Positions 7,685 to 14,987 of a stretch of DNA of 24,472 nt are shown piece by piece. The notes beneath the pieces were generated by a model. The model ran no database searches and was not told where the DNA came from. It worked only from the letters and a program-made list of their open reading frames with translations. The position numbers were made by a program, and so were the translations under genes. Origin of the DNA: JAJZQD01 sp021847735 (GTDB lineage Bacteria; Bacillota; Thermincolia; Thermincolales; UBA2595); assembly GCA_027324025.1 (NCBI GenBank), contig DAHVYW010000001.1, positions 1 through 24,472 on the forward strand. Direction: 5' to 3'. Each line of letters opens with the position of its first letter. The first letter of the stretch is position 1.

Positions 7685-7717
7685 TTGAGTTTAGAAATAA
7701 CCGTTTACCATTTTTAA
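7685..7717 (+). CDS. Possible 10-codon leader ORF before HU
   Basis: A TTG start, five bases after GGGAGGG, opens a ten-codon frame (MSLEITVYHF) that ends with TAA at 7715. It lies between the riboswitch terminator and the HU ribosome-binding site. It may be a leader peptide, the remnant of a lost riboswitch-controlled gene, or chance. The strong Shine-Dalgarno site is the only support. Confidence 0.25.
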   Translation: MSLEITVYHF

Positions 7718-7747
7718 ATATTTTTAAACTTGAAGGAGGTATTATTG

Positions 7748-8029
7748 TTGACAAAAACTGATTTAATTGCCAAGGTAACTGACAAGGTAAAAACTATGAA
7801 GAAAAAGGACGTTGAGAAGGCAGTAAATGCCGTATTCGCCAGCATCCAGGAGTCTCTGGCAAAGGGAGAAAAAGCTCAGTTTATCGGTTTTGGTACATTT
7901 GAAGTTAAACAGCGCAAGGCACGGAAAGGCCGTAACCCCCAATCCGGAAAAGTTATCAACATTCCGGCAGCCAAAGTACCTGTTTTCAAAGCAGGTAAAG
8001 CCCTTAAGCTGAAGGTTGCTAAAAAATAA
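7748..8029 (+). CDS. hup: HU family nucleoid DNA-binding protein
   Basis: HU dimers bend and compact DNA. The 93-residue product starts TKTDLIAKV and carries the family features: helical N-terminal half, the GFGTFEVKQRKARKGRNPQ arm region with the IHF/HU signature, and the NIPAAKVPVFKAGKALK C-terminus. The length is typical (90-94). The frame is open from a TTG at 7730, but that would put AAGGAGG (7733-7739) inside the gene. The TTG at 7748 lies 8 bases after it and matches HU N-termini; TTG 7745 is possible. The gene sits behind a c-di-GMP-I riboswitch and terminator, an unusual leader for HU. A strong terminator follows at once. Confidence 0.95.
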   Translation: MTKTDLIAKVTDKVKTMKKKDVEKAVNAVFASIQESLAKGEKAQFIGFGTFEVKQRKARKGRNPQSGKVINIPAAKVPVFKAGKALKLKVAKK

Positions 8030-8030
8030 T

Positions 8031-8077
8031 TGAAGCACAAAAAAACCAGTCACAGCGACTGGTTTTTTTGTGCTTCA
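8031..8077. terminator. Perfect 21-bp bidirectional terminator
   Basis: Arms 8031-8051 and 8057-8077 are perfect 21-base inverted repeats around the loop ACAGC. The core CCAGTC/GACTGG is followed by seven T on one strand and by the matching run on the other. It lies between the convergent HU and hfq genes and serves both. Confidence 0.93.
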
Positions 8078-8107
8078 GAAAAGTATATCAGGTTCCTTGC
8101 CAGATAC

Positions 8108-8347
8108 CTATTTCGGTTGTTCGTTAAAGCTGGGCGAAATTGATTTAAAGGGCGTAATAGTTGATATTGCGTGTTTATATACCATTTGCTGTTTACCGTC
8201 ATATTCCAGAATAACAGTAAAATTATCAAATCCTCTAACAAGTCCCTTTAACTGAAATCCGTTTACAAGGTATATTGTAACAGGAATATTCTCCTTGCGA
8301 ACCTGATTTAGAAATGAGTCCTGTAAATTCAGCTGTGGCTTTGTCAT
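8108..8347 (-). CDS. hfq: Hfq RNA chaperone
   Basis: Hfq is a hexameric Sm-like protein that binds small RNAs and mRNAs. The 79-residue product has the Sm1 region (LQDSFLNQVRKENIPVTIYLVNGFQLKG, first residues near 8) with the U-binding QDSFLN, and Sm2 with YKHAIST (57-63). The C-terminal tail is short, as in Firmicutes. The frame extends upstream to 8434, but the ATG at 8347 is 8 bases after GGAGGG and matches Hfq N-termini. It ends the long leftward cluster, 37 bases after miaA; miaA-hfq is a conserved bacterial pair. The 21-bp hairpin terminates it. Confidence 0.96.
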   Translation of the reverse strand: MTKPQLNLQDSFLNQVRKENIPVTIYLVNGFQLKGLVRGFDNFTVILEYDGKQQMVYKHAISTITPFKSISPSFNEQPK

Positions 8348-8384
8348 CCCTTGTCCCTCCATATTCGCTTTTTTCTTTTCTATT

Positions 8385-9335
8385 CTACGTATAGTAAAAT
8401 TGTCCTTCTGCTTTAGAAGCAATTTCGCCCGCAATTTCTTCTAAAGAGCTTCTTTTTTCGACATCTATCCATTGAATTCTTGAATCACGCCTAAACCAGG
8501 TTATCTGCCTTTTGGCAAATCTTCTGGTATTGCGTTTGGTTAATTCCACTGCGTCCTCCAGACTGCATAAGCCATTGAGGTAATCATGCATTTCCTTGTA
8601 ACCAAGAGCCTGCATAGCAGTGTTTTGCACACCATACCCCATTTTCACCAGCCGTTCTACCTCATCAACCAGCCCCCTTGCAATCATAATATCTACTCTT
8701 TGTTCTATTTTTTTGTACAATTCTTGCCTGTTCATGTTCAGTCCGAAATACGCAGTGTTATACTTTGGTGACCCCTCATTCGAAATGTACTGGAAATCTG
8801 ATATTGGCCGGCCGACCGTTTGAAACACCTCAAGAGCCCTGATTAAACGCCGCGTGTCATTTGGGTGTATTCTTTCGGCAGACTTGGGGTCGACATCTTT
8901 CAACAGCCCGACCAAGTACTTATTTCCCCGTTCCGCAGCCAACCGTTCTAATTCAACTCTTTTTGAGCTGCTGCCACCCGGGGGAGAAAAATCATAGCGG
9001 TCCAGAAGAGACCTTATATACAAGCCTGTACCCCCTACCACAATAGGTATTTTCCCTCTGTCATTAATTTCGGTTATATACCTTTCCACCATTTGCTGAA
9101 ATTTTGCCACACTGAAATCCTCGCCCGGGGTAATGATGTCAATCATATGGTGGGGTATTCCGCCCATTTCCTCTGGAGATGGTTTGGCAGTCCCTATGTC
9201 CATGTACTTGTAAACCTGCATGGAATCACCGGAAATGATTTCACCTTTTATCTTTTCTGCTACCTTAATTCCTACTTCGGTTTTGCCTACCGCAGTAGGG
9301 CCTACAATTACAACCAAGGGCAGTAATTTATTCAT
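8385..9335 (-). CDS. miaA: MiaA, tRNA dimethylallyltransferase
   Basis: This enzyme transfers a dimethylallyl group to N6 of A37 in tRNAs reading UNN codons, giving i6A. The 316-residue protein has the P-loop GPTAVGKT (12-19), the DSMQVYKYMDIGTAKP segment (37-52), PHHMIDI, VVGGTGLYIRSLLD, and the C-terminal QALGYKE and KRQITWFRRD motifs. The length is normal (about 310). The ATG overlaps the preceding methyltransferase stop as ATGA. MiaB, which converts i6A to ms2i6A, is encoded further upstream in the same orientation, so both steps of the pathway are in this window. Confidence 0.97.
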   Translation of the reverse strand: MNKLLPLVVIVGPTAVGKTEVGIKVAEKIKGEIISGDSMQVYKYMDIGTAKPSPEEMGGIPHHMIDIITPGEDFSVAKFQQMVERYITEINDRGKIPIVVGGTGLYIRSLLDRYDFSPPGGSSSKRVELERLAAERGNKYLVGLLKDVDPKSAERIHPNDTRRLIRALEVFQTVGRPISDFQYISNEGSPKYNTAYFGLNMNRQELYKKIEQRVDIMIARGLVDEVERLVKMGYGVQNTAMQALGYKEMHDYLNGLCSLEDAVELTKRNTRRFAKRQITWFRRDSRIQWIDVEKRSSLEEIAGEIASKAEGQFYYT

Positions 9336-10129
9336 ACCTCTGCCTCCTGTTTGTCAATTACGCCAAAGGCAACCGGACTGTACTTGCCCCCCAAGACCCT
9401 GGAAAAGCCTAACCGGGCGAATTCCCGGCTAAATTCATTTTCCTTCATCACCACGAGTTTTCGGGCAACTCTCAGGGCGTCATTTATCATCTCGCTATTT
9501 AACGGTTCAGAATTGACTATCCCCCTCAACGGCTGCATTGAGCTGGACTTTGTCCTGGGAAACCGGAACATAGGGTCAAAATACACAATATCAAAAGAAT
9601 TGGCGGCCTGTTCAGCAAGGTACTGCCCGCTATCGCCGCATACTACTTCTATCCTGGACATGGCCTCCCGGAGAGACGGGGAACCTTTCCCATACTCCGC
9701 CAAACCATGCTTTACCATGAAGGCCAGTTCCGGAGATGTTTCAATACCGACTACCCTACCGCCGGGTCCAACCACGGTGGCAGCAACAATGGCATCAGCT
9801 GCCAGCCCCAGGGTACAGTCCAGCACAGAGTCTCCGGGTTTAGGATCCATTGCCTCGACCATGTGGTCAGGCTTTCCCTGTCTGATGGCCTTTATTCTCG
9901 GAATGCTCATACTTGGATGGAAAAAGCATTCCCCGAGAGGTGTATATAGTTTAATCTGCTCCCTATTGATGACCAGAATGTTTTCAGCCCCGTAATTTTG
10001 CCTTAAGCCGACCAGGGACATTCTATTTCTTTCCACAAATTCAATCCCCAGAACTGCAGCCGCATCCCGTGCAGCGGTGAGGGTTTCCGCGTCCGGCTTA
10101 TGAGAAGTAGTGACAATCGTTCCACTCAT
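9332..10129 (-). CDS. RsmJ-like class I SAM-dependent methyltransferase
   Basis: The 265-residue protein fits the putative SAM-methyltransferase family of RsmJ (YhiQ), which in E. coli methylates a guanosine (m2G1516) in 16S rRNA. Visible parts are a family-specific N-terminus ending with ECFFHPSMSIPRIKA (67-81), motif I VLDCTLGLAADAI (102-114), the acidic VVGIETS strand end, and the catalytic-type motif YFDPMFRFPRTKS (187-199; DPMF as in RsmJ). Whether the substrate is the same rRNA base in this organism is inference. It sits one base after the mutL stop and overlaps miaA by 4 bases, so translation is likely coupled. I give no symbol because orthology is not shown. Confidence 0.78.
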   Translation of the reverse strand: MSGTIVTTSHKPDAETLTAARDAAAVLGIEFVERNRMSLVGLRQNYGAENILVINREQIKLYTPLGECFFHPSMSIPRIKAIRQGKPDHMVEAMDPKPGDSVLDCTLGLAADAIVAATVVGPGGRVVGIETSPELAFMVKHGLAEYGKGSPSLREAMSRIEVVCGDSGQYLAEQAANSFDIVYFDPMFRFPRTKSSSMQPLRGIVNSEPLNSEMINDALRVARKLVVMKENEFSREFARLGFSRVLGGKYSPVAFGVIDKQEAEV

Positions 10130-10130
10130 G

Positions 10131-11921
10131 CTATAAGACCCGCTTAAACCTTTTTTCCAGGTCGTATCCGGAAAAATGTATCAGTGTCGGTCTGCCGTGG
10201 GGACACGTGAACGGATTCCTGGCTTTGGACAGTTGTCCCAGGAGGGACTCCATTTCCGGCAAACCGAGATTGTGGTTAGCTTTGATAGCACTTTTACATG
10301 CCATGGTTATCAATAGTTTCTCTCTTAGCGCCTTACTTGATATTGTGTGCCGGTTGCGGGAAAAATAATCCAATAAATCCAAAAAAATTTCCCTGCCGCC
10401 TATCTTGGCCGCTGCGGCGGGCACCCCTCGCAAAAGAAAAGTCTCCCCGCCAAAGTGTTCTACGACAAATCCAAGGTCCGTCAGGTTGATAATATGGTCA
10501 TTAAGCACCTGGGTCTCCTGAAAAGTAAGCTGAAGTGCCACTGAAAAAAGGAGCTGCTCACTGGCCACGAAATCATCGGGTTTTTCCATGTACTTTTCGT
10601 ATAAGATTCTCTCGTGAGCCGCATGCTGGTCTATCAGGTACATGCCGTCAGACCCCTGGGCCACGATATAGGTGCAGTCTATTTGCCCTATTGGCCTGAG
10701 TTCCGGGAAGCAGGGCTGTTCTCCTGCTTCTCTTGGGATGGAGTCAGCCAGGATGCCTGTCCCGGTGCTCGCCCCTGACAATTCAGGAACATATTCGCTG
10801 CTTTCAGGTAGTTCGCGGATTTGCTCTTCTGACGCCGTCGATATATACGGAACCTGCCATTCCTCCTGTTTCACAGTCGGCCCACCCAACCCCTGTTTAG
10901 GCACTGGTTTATAGACCGGGGCCGGAATCAGCCTGTTCCCGGCTAAAGTCTGTGAGACGGCAGAGGTGACAAAACTCTCTATTTCGCCCGCTTTGGCAAT
11001 GCGTACCTCGGTCTTGGCAGGGTGAACATTGACATCCACAGTTTCCGGGTTGACCCTGATGTTTAACACAAACACCGGGTGCCGCCCGACCATTAACATG
11101 CTGTGATATGCCTTCTCTACCGCCTCGGCGATTCCCCGGTTTCTGACATACCTGCCATTGATATAGATTATCTGGTGGTTGCGGGCTGCCCTGGATAACG
11201 AAGGTTTTCCAACATATCCGGAGATACTGTTTTCACTTTTCTGGGCTTCCACTAAAAGCATTTCCCTGGCCGCTTCTATCCCATAAACACCGGCAATGCA
11301 TTCCAGGAGGTCGCCCTTACCCGGTGTTTTCAAAATTACCCGGCCATTGCTTTTTAACTGAAAGGAAATGTGGGGGTAACCCATGGCAATTTTATTAACA
11401 ATGTCACTTACGTGCCCGGCTTCGTTATTGGGGCCTTTCATGTGTTTTTTTCTGGCCGGGGTGTTAAAGAAGAGGTCATTTACCTCCACAATTGTGCCAA
11501 CCGGGCTGCCTATGTCGGCGGTGGTCAGGATTTGGCCCCCTTCTATGACCACTTCGGTCCCCGATACGGCCTCTTTTATCCTTGTCTTGAGGTTCAGCCT
11601 TGAAACAGCCGCAATGCTCGGCAGGGCTTCACCCCTGAACCCCAAAGACTGGATATGATCCAAATCACCGGCATTTTTGATTTTGCTGGTGGCATGCCTC
11701 TCAAAAGCCAAACCGGCGTCCGTTGTATCCATCCCCGTGCCGTTATCGGACACAACCAGGGAGGTCAGACCGCCGTCTGTAACCGATATTTCAATCCGGC
11801 TGCTGCCGGCATCGATGGAGTTTTCGATTAACTCCTTTACTATCGAGGCCGGGCGTTCCACAACTTCCCCGGCTGCTATTTTATTAGCGGTAAGCTCGTC
11901 AAGCACAAGAATTCTTCCCAT
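10131..11921 (-). CDS. mutL: MutL, mismatch-repair ATPase/endonuclease
   Basis: MutL is recruited by mismatch-bound MutS and, in bacteria lacking MutH, nicks the new strand. The 596-residue protein has GHKL motifs: LIENSIDAGS (31-40), DNGTGM (59-64), ATSKI, and GFRGEAL (94-100). The C-terminal endonuclease motif is DQHAAHERILYE (431-442), with ACKSAIKA (541-548) and CPHGRP (573-578) as the other metal-site motifs. So it is the nicking type. The QLLF segment near 456 may bind the beta clamp. The frame runs upstream into the next gene, but MGRILVLDELTANKIAAGEV is the family N-terminus. The gap from the deacetylase-like gene is four bases. Confidence 0.97.
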   Translation of the reverse strand: MGRILVLDELTANKIAAGEVVERPASIVKELIENSIDAGSSRIEISVTDGGLTSLVVSDNGTGMDTTDAGLAFERHATSKIKNAGDLDHIQSLGFRGEALPSIAAVSRLNLKTRIKEAVSGTEVVIEGGQILTTADIGSPVGTIVEVNDLFFNTPARKKHMKGPNNEAGHVSDIVNKIAMGYPHISFQLKSNGRVILKTPGKGDLLECIAGVYGIEAAREMLLVEAQKSENSISGYVGKPSLSRAARNHQIIYINGRYVRNRGIAEAVEKAYHSMLMVGRHPVFVLNIRVNPETVDVNVHPAKTEVRIAKAGEIESFVTSAVSQTLAGNRLIPAPVYKPVPKQGLGGPTVKQEEWQVPYISTASEEQIRELPESSEYVPELSGASTGTGILADSIPREAGEQPCFPELRPIGQIDCTYIVAQGSDGMYLIDQHAAHERILYEKYMEKPDDFVASEQLLFSVALQLTFQETQVLNDHIINLTDLGFVVEHFGGETFLLRGVPAAAAKIGGREIFLDLLDYFSRNRHTISSKALREKLLITMACKSAIKANHNLGLPEMESLLGQLSKARNPFTCPHGRPTLIHFSGYDLEKRFKRVL

Positions 11922-11925
11922 ACCC

Positions 11926-13284
11926 CTATACCTCTTCCCATTCCAGCGGTTTTTCCCTGCCATAACCCCGGTATGTATCGCCAACCCTGTCCTGGAAGTA
12001 TACGTAGTCATAGAACTTATTGCTAACTGCCATCTCATATTCGGCATAAACCTCTTCCCTGCATTCATGACACCCGTCAAAGGGGATGCTGAGACAAAGC
12101 ACGTTATACTGTACACCATTGTGGTGGTACGCTTGGGAAGCTGTTGAAAGGTAGCCCCCGCAGTCAGGGCACAGCCTGAGTCTTTCCGTTTGACACTCGT
12201 TTATCCCGTCAGTGTCATAATAGATATTCTTCTGCCTCTGAAAAAAATCCTGTTTGGCCCTTAGGACCTCAATGTCTGTGCTGTCACGGCGCTCCCATAC
12301 AGTACTTAGCTCTGCCACAATTTCTTCAATCCGGGCTTTCTTCTCAGGGCCCAGGGTAAACATGCCCGGAGTGTAATCAGGCTCGGTTACGCCGCTGTAG
12401 TCCATCCCCGCCATAGCCAGGATAATACCGGTATTTACATAAGGCAGGGCAGTTTCTATAGCATACCCGCCTTCCAAAACGGCAATGTCGGGTTTGAGTT
12501 TTGCGTTTAAGCTGGCATATCCCTGGGCGGTTATTTTCATGTTGGCCAGGGGGTCTGTATAGTGGTTGTCCTGTCCGGCGGAATTAATGACCAGATCTGG
12601 TTTAAAATCGTCTAAAACAGGGAGGATAAGTTTTTCCAGAACATAATGCATTCCTTCGTCTGTAGTCCCTGGGGGCAGAGGAATATTCAACGTCCGACCG
12701 AAGGCGGTCGGCCCGCCTGCCTCATTGGTAAACCCCGAACCTGGATAAAGGGTCCGGCCGTCCTGGTGAAACGATATGAAGAGTACATCACGGTCATGGT
12801 AAAAGATATCCTGGCTCCCGTCACCATGGTGGACATCAGTGTCAACTATAGCAATTTTTTTTAACCCGTATTTCCGCCGCAGGTAGTCTGTCATTATAGC
12901 TTCATTATTTATGTTACAAAAACCCCGGTTACCGTGGACCACCTTCATGGCATGGTGTCCCGGCGGCCTGACCAGGGCGAACCCATTGCGGATTTCCCCG
13001 GCCATTAATGCATCAGCAATCACCAGCGCACCTCCCGCGGCCACCAGGTGGGCTTCGGTAATCTGATCCTTTACCTGAGGCACGCAGAAATGAGTCCTGG
13101 CAATATCTTTGAAGGTTGCCAGCCTTGGCTTGTATTCCGTTATCCTTGGAAGGTCCATCAAGCCTTCTTCGAAAATTTGGTCCCTGGTATACAGCAAACG
13201 CTCTTCCCTTTCCGGGTGGGTTGGTGAAATCGCCCAGTCAAAAGCAGGGAAAAAAACAAGTCCGGTTTTATCACTCTTATTCAT
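11926..13284 (-). CDS. Histone-deacetylase-family hydrolase with C-terminal zinc ribbon
   Basis: The first 310 residues are an HDAC/acetoin-utilisation-type zinc amidohydrolase. They have RPPGHHA (106-112; His110/His111), GFCNINNEA, the zinc ligands Asp150 and His152 in DTDVHHGDG, Asp239 in SAGQD, and catalytic Tyr274 in EGGY. Bacterial relatives deacetylate lysines or polyamines; the substrate here is unknown. A 140-residue extension carries CPDC (372-375), a lone Cys397 and CHEC (405-408), a likely zinc ribbon, and an aromatic-rich tail. The protein (452 residues) is longer than typical HDAC-like enzymes (about 310-370). It lies between the hydantoinase-like gene (8-base overlap) and mutL (4-base gap). 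The active site is complete. Confidence 0.85.
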   Translation of the reverse strand: MNKSDKTGLVFFPAFDWAISPTHPEREERLLYTRDQIFEEGLMDLPRITEYKPRLATFKDIARTHFCVPQVKDQITEAHLVAAGGALVIADALMAGEIRNGFALVRPPGHHAMKVVHGNRGFCNINNEAIMTDYLRRKYGLKKIAIVDTDVHHGDGSQDIFYHDRDVLFISFHQDGRTLYPGSGFTNEAGGPTAFGRTLNIPLPPGTTDEGMHYVLEKLILPVLDDFKPDLVINSAGQDNHYTDPLANMKITAQGYASLNAKLKPDIAVLEGGYAIETALPYVNTGIILAMAGMDYSGVTEPDYTPGMFTLGPEKKARIEEIVAELSTVWERRDSTDIEVLRAKQDFFQRQKNIYYDTDGINECQTERLRLCPDCGGYLSTASQAYHHNGVQYNVLCLSIPFDGCHECREEVYAEYEMAVSNKFYDYVYFQDRVGDTYRGYGREKPLEWEEV

Positions 13285-14968
13285 CGGGAGAATCCCCCTG
13301 TCCCAGATAAAATAGAATATCCCGCGGTGTCTGAAGGCTTACGTCATATAGCTTTCCGGTGGTTGACCAGCCCCGGACCATATTAAATACCTCACTATGA
13401 ACTACCTCTATTTTTTTTACGTATTCTTTGATTTTCAAATTTTCAGCTATCTGGTATAACCTGTCTTTGGCCAGTTTCAGGGCATCTTCCTCCCCGAACC
13501 GCCGGCCCTTTGAGATACTGCCTGTGCTTCCGTCCTCTGCTACGGTATAATTCCCCTGTTCCGTGTCTACCCTAAGGTTAACCGTCACGGTAGGTTGGGC
13601 CACGGCTGCGCCTAAAGCGTTGGCCACATCAGCGTGTTCGGGAACAATGGATGTGCAGCCCATCTGTTTTGCCACGTCCGGGACTAAACCCTTTGCGGCG
13701 CCTCCGACACCAACAATGTTGTTGGGTTTAATCTTTTTCTGCTGGACAATTTCCCAAACTCTGTAGGCAGGTTCTTCTTCCCAGCTTATAAACATTTGCT
13801 CAATAGCACTTACAACTGTTTGACAAGCCTTTGAAACAATCTCTCCGGCCGTTTCTGCAGGGGTTTTACCTGTTTCACCCGCTAACAGTTCCATTATCTC
13901 AACTGCCCTGGACGAATCCCCCACGTCCACTCTATTCAGGAACTTCAGGGCATCGGTAGGGGTAGCCCCCTGCCCGCCCATGCAGTAAGCCGGCCCTTTT
14001 CTTTCCGGCAGGATGTTTATTTGTCCGTCTCTGACAACTACCGAACTGTCCCCGCCCAAGGGAATAGATTTAGCAGCAAAGGACCTGACATGGGTGAAAA
14101 AGCCCTCAACCCTGGCCCCTTTGGAAGCCAGGAGCGGCTCTCCTGAAAGGATCAGGGCCAGGTCCGTAGTGGTCCCGCCAATGTCCACAACGACAGAAGT
14201 CTGCCCTTTGGGTGAAAGGCACATGGCCCCCATGGTGCTGGCTGCCGGTCCGGAAAAGATTGTTTCCACCGGCATTTTTCGAGCCTCCTCCAGAGGCAGG
14301 GTGCCCCCGTCTGCCTTCAGGATAAACGCGGGGGCTGTTATTTTTCGTTCCTTCAAAGACTCCAGTACGCTGCCGGCAAAGGCGGCAAACAAGGCCCTGG
14401 TTGCAGCAGTAAGCATTGTGGTGGCGATTCGCCTGGGAAAATTCAACTGGCCTGATACTGTGTGTCCCATTTCAACTGCCAGGCCGGGGTTACCTTTTTC
14501 CAGCATTTCTTTTACCAAAAGCTCATGACATTTGTTGCGACATGAAAACTTGCCGACTACGGCAACACGGTCGAAGCCTTTTTCCTTAATATCGGCCCCA
14601 GCCTGTCCTATCTGCCCGTGGCTCACCGGAATGATTTCTCTTCCCCGGTAATCTATGCCGCCGGAGACGATATGGGTAAGGGTATCAAACTTATATTCAC
14701 TGGGGTTTAGACCTGGTCCCGGAATCAAAATCAGCGCCACCGGCGGGTATTTTTTCTCTGCGATGATATTTGTTACGAGGGTGGTGCTCAGGACCACTCT
14801 CCTGATAGCTGATATGTCCCCGCCCTCTAAAATGGCATCAAGAGCCCCCAGCAGGCTTGAGAGGAGGTCTTCATGCCTCGTCAGGAACTTCTTTTTCCCA
14901 ATGATGGTTTTCCCGTCGGTCAGCACAGCATCAGTGTAAGTCCCACCTACATCAATTCCGATAAACAC
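13277..14968 (-). CDS. Hydantoinase/oxoprolinase (HyuA-like) family protein
   Basis: The 563-residue protein is of the ASKHA-fold family that includes N-methylhydantoinase A, 5-oxoprolinase and acetone carboxylase subunits. These use ATP to open lactam rings or carboxylate substrates. Marks are FIGIDVGGTYTDAVL (2-16; phosphate-1), the TTLVTNIIAE stretch, VVVDIGGTTTDLALI (phosphate-2), IFSGPAAS, and a C-terminal adenosine-type motif VGVGGAAKGLVPDVA. It is shorter than HyuA (about 650-700), and no HyuB partner is present, so the substrate cannot be assigned. The start is GTG after GAAGGTGA, 19 bases past mutS. It overlaps the deacetylase-like gene by 8 bases. Confidence 0.8.
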   Translation of the reverse strand: MFIGIDVGGTYTDAVLTDGKTIIGKKKFLTRHEDLLSSLLGALDAILEGGDISAIRRVVLSTTLVTNIIAEKKYPPVALILIPGPGLNPSEYKFDTLTHIVSGGIDYRGREIIPVSHGQIGQAGADIKEKGFDRVAVVGKFSCRNKCHELLVKEMLEKGNPGLAVEMGHTVSGQLNFPRRIATTMLTAATRALFAAFAGSVLESLKERKITAPAFILKADGGTLPLEEARKMPVETIFSGPAASTMGAMCLSPKGQTSVVVDIGGTTTDLALILSGEPLLASKGARVEGFFTHVRSFAAKSIPLGGDSSVVVRDGQINILPERKGPAYCMGGQGATPTDALKFLNRVDVGDSSRAVEIMELLAGETGKTPAETAGEIVSKACQTVVSAIEQMFISWEEEPAYRVWEIVQQKKIKPNNIVGVGGAAKGLVPDVAKQMGCTSIVPEHADVANALGAAVAQPTVTVNLRVDTEQGNYTVAEDGSTGSISKGRRFGEEDALKLAKDRLYQIAENLKIKEYVKKIEVVHSEVFNMVRGWSTTGKLYDVSLQTPRDILFYLGQGDSPDE

Positions 14969-14987
14969 TGAATCACCTTCGTTATAA

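Noticed and set aside
8348..8434. Longer hfq product
   Set aside because: The extension overlaps the end of miaA and includes the ribosome-binding site; Hfq starts at 8347.
9351..9995. Long rightward frame of 214 codons
   Set aside because: It is antisense to the methyltransferase, without a ribosome-binding site or family resemblance.
11922..12119. Longer mutL start
   Set aside because: The extra 66 codons lie antisense-frame over the HDAC gene 3' end and are unlike MutL; MGRILVLDEL is the family start.
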